From assembly GCA_036245525.1 (NCBI GenBank), contig BTPG01000007.1, forward strand, positions 160,850,379 through 160,914,378: 64,000 nt of DNA, read 5' to 3'. The stretch is from Semisulcospira habei. Its lineage: Eukaryota > Mollusca > Gastropoda > Semisulcospiridae. Position numbers and translations under genes: made by a program. Positions 63,664-64,000 of the stretch are shown piece by piece; position 1 is the first letter of the stretch; each line of letters begins with the position of its first letter. The notes beneath the pieces were generated by a model. That model did no database searches and was not told the DNA's origin. It saw only the letters and a program-made list of their open reading frames with translations.

Positions 63664-63916
63664 AAATGTGTAAAGTGTGGTGGGCCCCACAGTGCAGCAT
63701 ATCAAAAATGCCCTCGAGTTATTCTACTCAGAGGCCAACAAGATAAGAAATCAGAACTACATACCTTACCCGGAGGCTATCCGAAGAGCCCAAGTGAATA
63801 TCAACGAAAAAAAAACTGCAGAACTAGAGCTAAAGAAGAAGAAAAAAAATTCTTTGCCGCTAGACCAAACCGCCTGGAGCAAACCTGCCACTAGCAGACA
63901 ACCTACTGGGATTTAA
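63664..63916 (+). pseudogene. LINE ORF1 (gag-like) C-terminal fragment
   Basis: CVKCGGPHSAAYQKCP (63668-63715) is a CX2CX4HX4-5C-type knuckle as in Jockey/I ORF1. The expected following Y-EA-R region appears one frame over (FYSEANKIRNQNYIPYPEAI, about 63722), so there is a frameshift near 63716. A Lys-rich A-tract follows and the ORF stops at 63916. It probably belongs to a second LINE that continues past the window. Confidence 0.78.
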
Positions 63917-64000
63917 CCCTCCTCGCCATCATCCTCCAGCGCGGCCGGAATGGTGACCCCAGGCAGATGGCTGCAGTGCGGAACGGCAAAAAGGACCAGA

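Overview
The window is eukaryotic nuclear DNA from an invertebrate. Coding segments are short exons bounded by GT..AG splice sites, and most of the sequence is transposable elements, palindromic hairpins, minisatellites and long homopolymers. The mix (DIRS retrotransposons, several LINE clades, TTAA-flanked hairpin MITEs, and a short retroposon core reading GGTTTAACGCCGAGCAGG) suggests a lophotrochozoan, probably a mollusc. That placement is inference; no species is claimed.

Host genes. One exon at 675-804 resembles the ARM-repeat region of Fused/STK36 kinases. Five phase-compatible exons (16698-26726) encode the C-terminal part of a coiled-coil protein I cannot name. Two further exons (32957-33043 and 34631-34777) end another unidentified gene, or an alternative 3' end of the same gene. 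All lie on the + strand.

Region 2.0-25.6 kb is dominated by four DIRS-type tyrosine-recombinase retrotransposons, all on the + strand. DIRS-A starts at 2048 and is interrupted by a complete DIRS-B (2293-8800). Its decayed body resumes at 8801 and runs to a 500-N assembly gap. DIRS-C is the 3' half of another copy (14516-16591). DIRS-D (19405-25646) is full length but frameshifted and sits in an intron of the coiled-coil gene. B and D keep inverted terminal repeats, an internal complementary region that records the circle junction, gag, RT-RNase H-methyltransferase-like and tyrosine recombinase regions. In both, a 5' intron appears to supply the gag start codon from a separate leader exon.

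Region 26-57 kb is intronic or intergenic. It is littered with near-perfect hairpins of at least six families, many bounded by TTAA and CCCTTT-like inverted ends as in piggyBac MITEs. It also holds a deleted Tc1/mariner element, a piggyBac transposase scrap, LINE fragments of CR1/L2-, Jockey- and L1/Tx1-like type, two minisatellites (41/42-bp and 47-bp units), and repeated insertions of an unfamiliar ~380-bp retroposon (called S1 here) with 12-13-bp target duplications.

Region 57-64 kb holds an antisense APE-type LINE endonuclease interrupted by S1, a sense I/Jockey-group LINE with RT, RNase H and a terminal zinc knuckle also interrupted by S1, and the end of a second LINE ORF1.

No tRNA, rRNA, CRISPR array or bacterial operon is visible.
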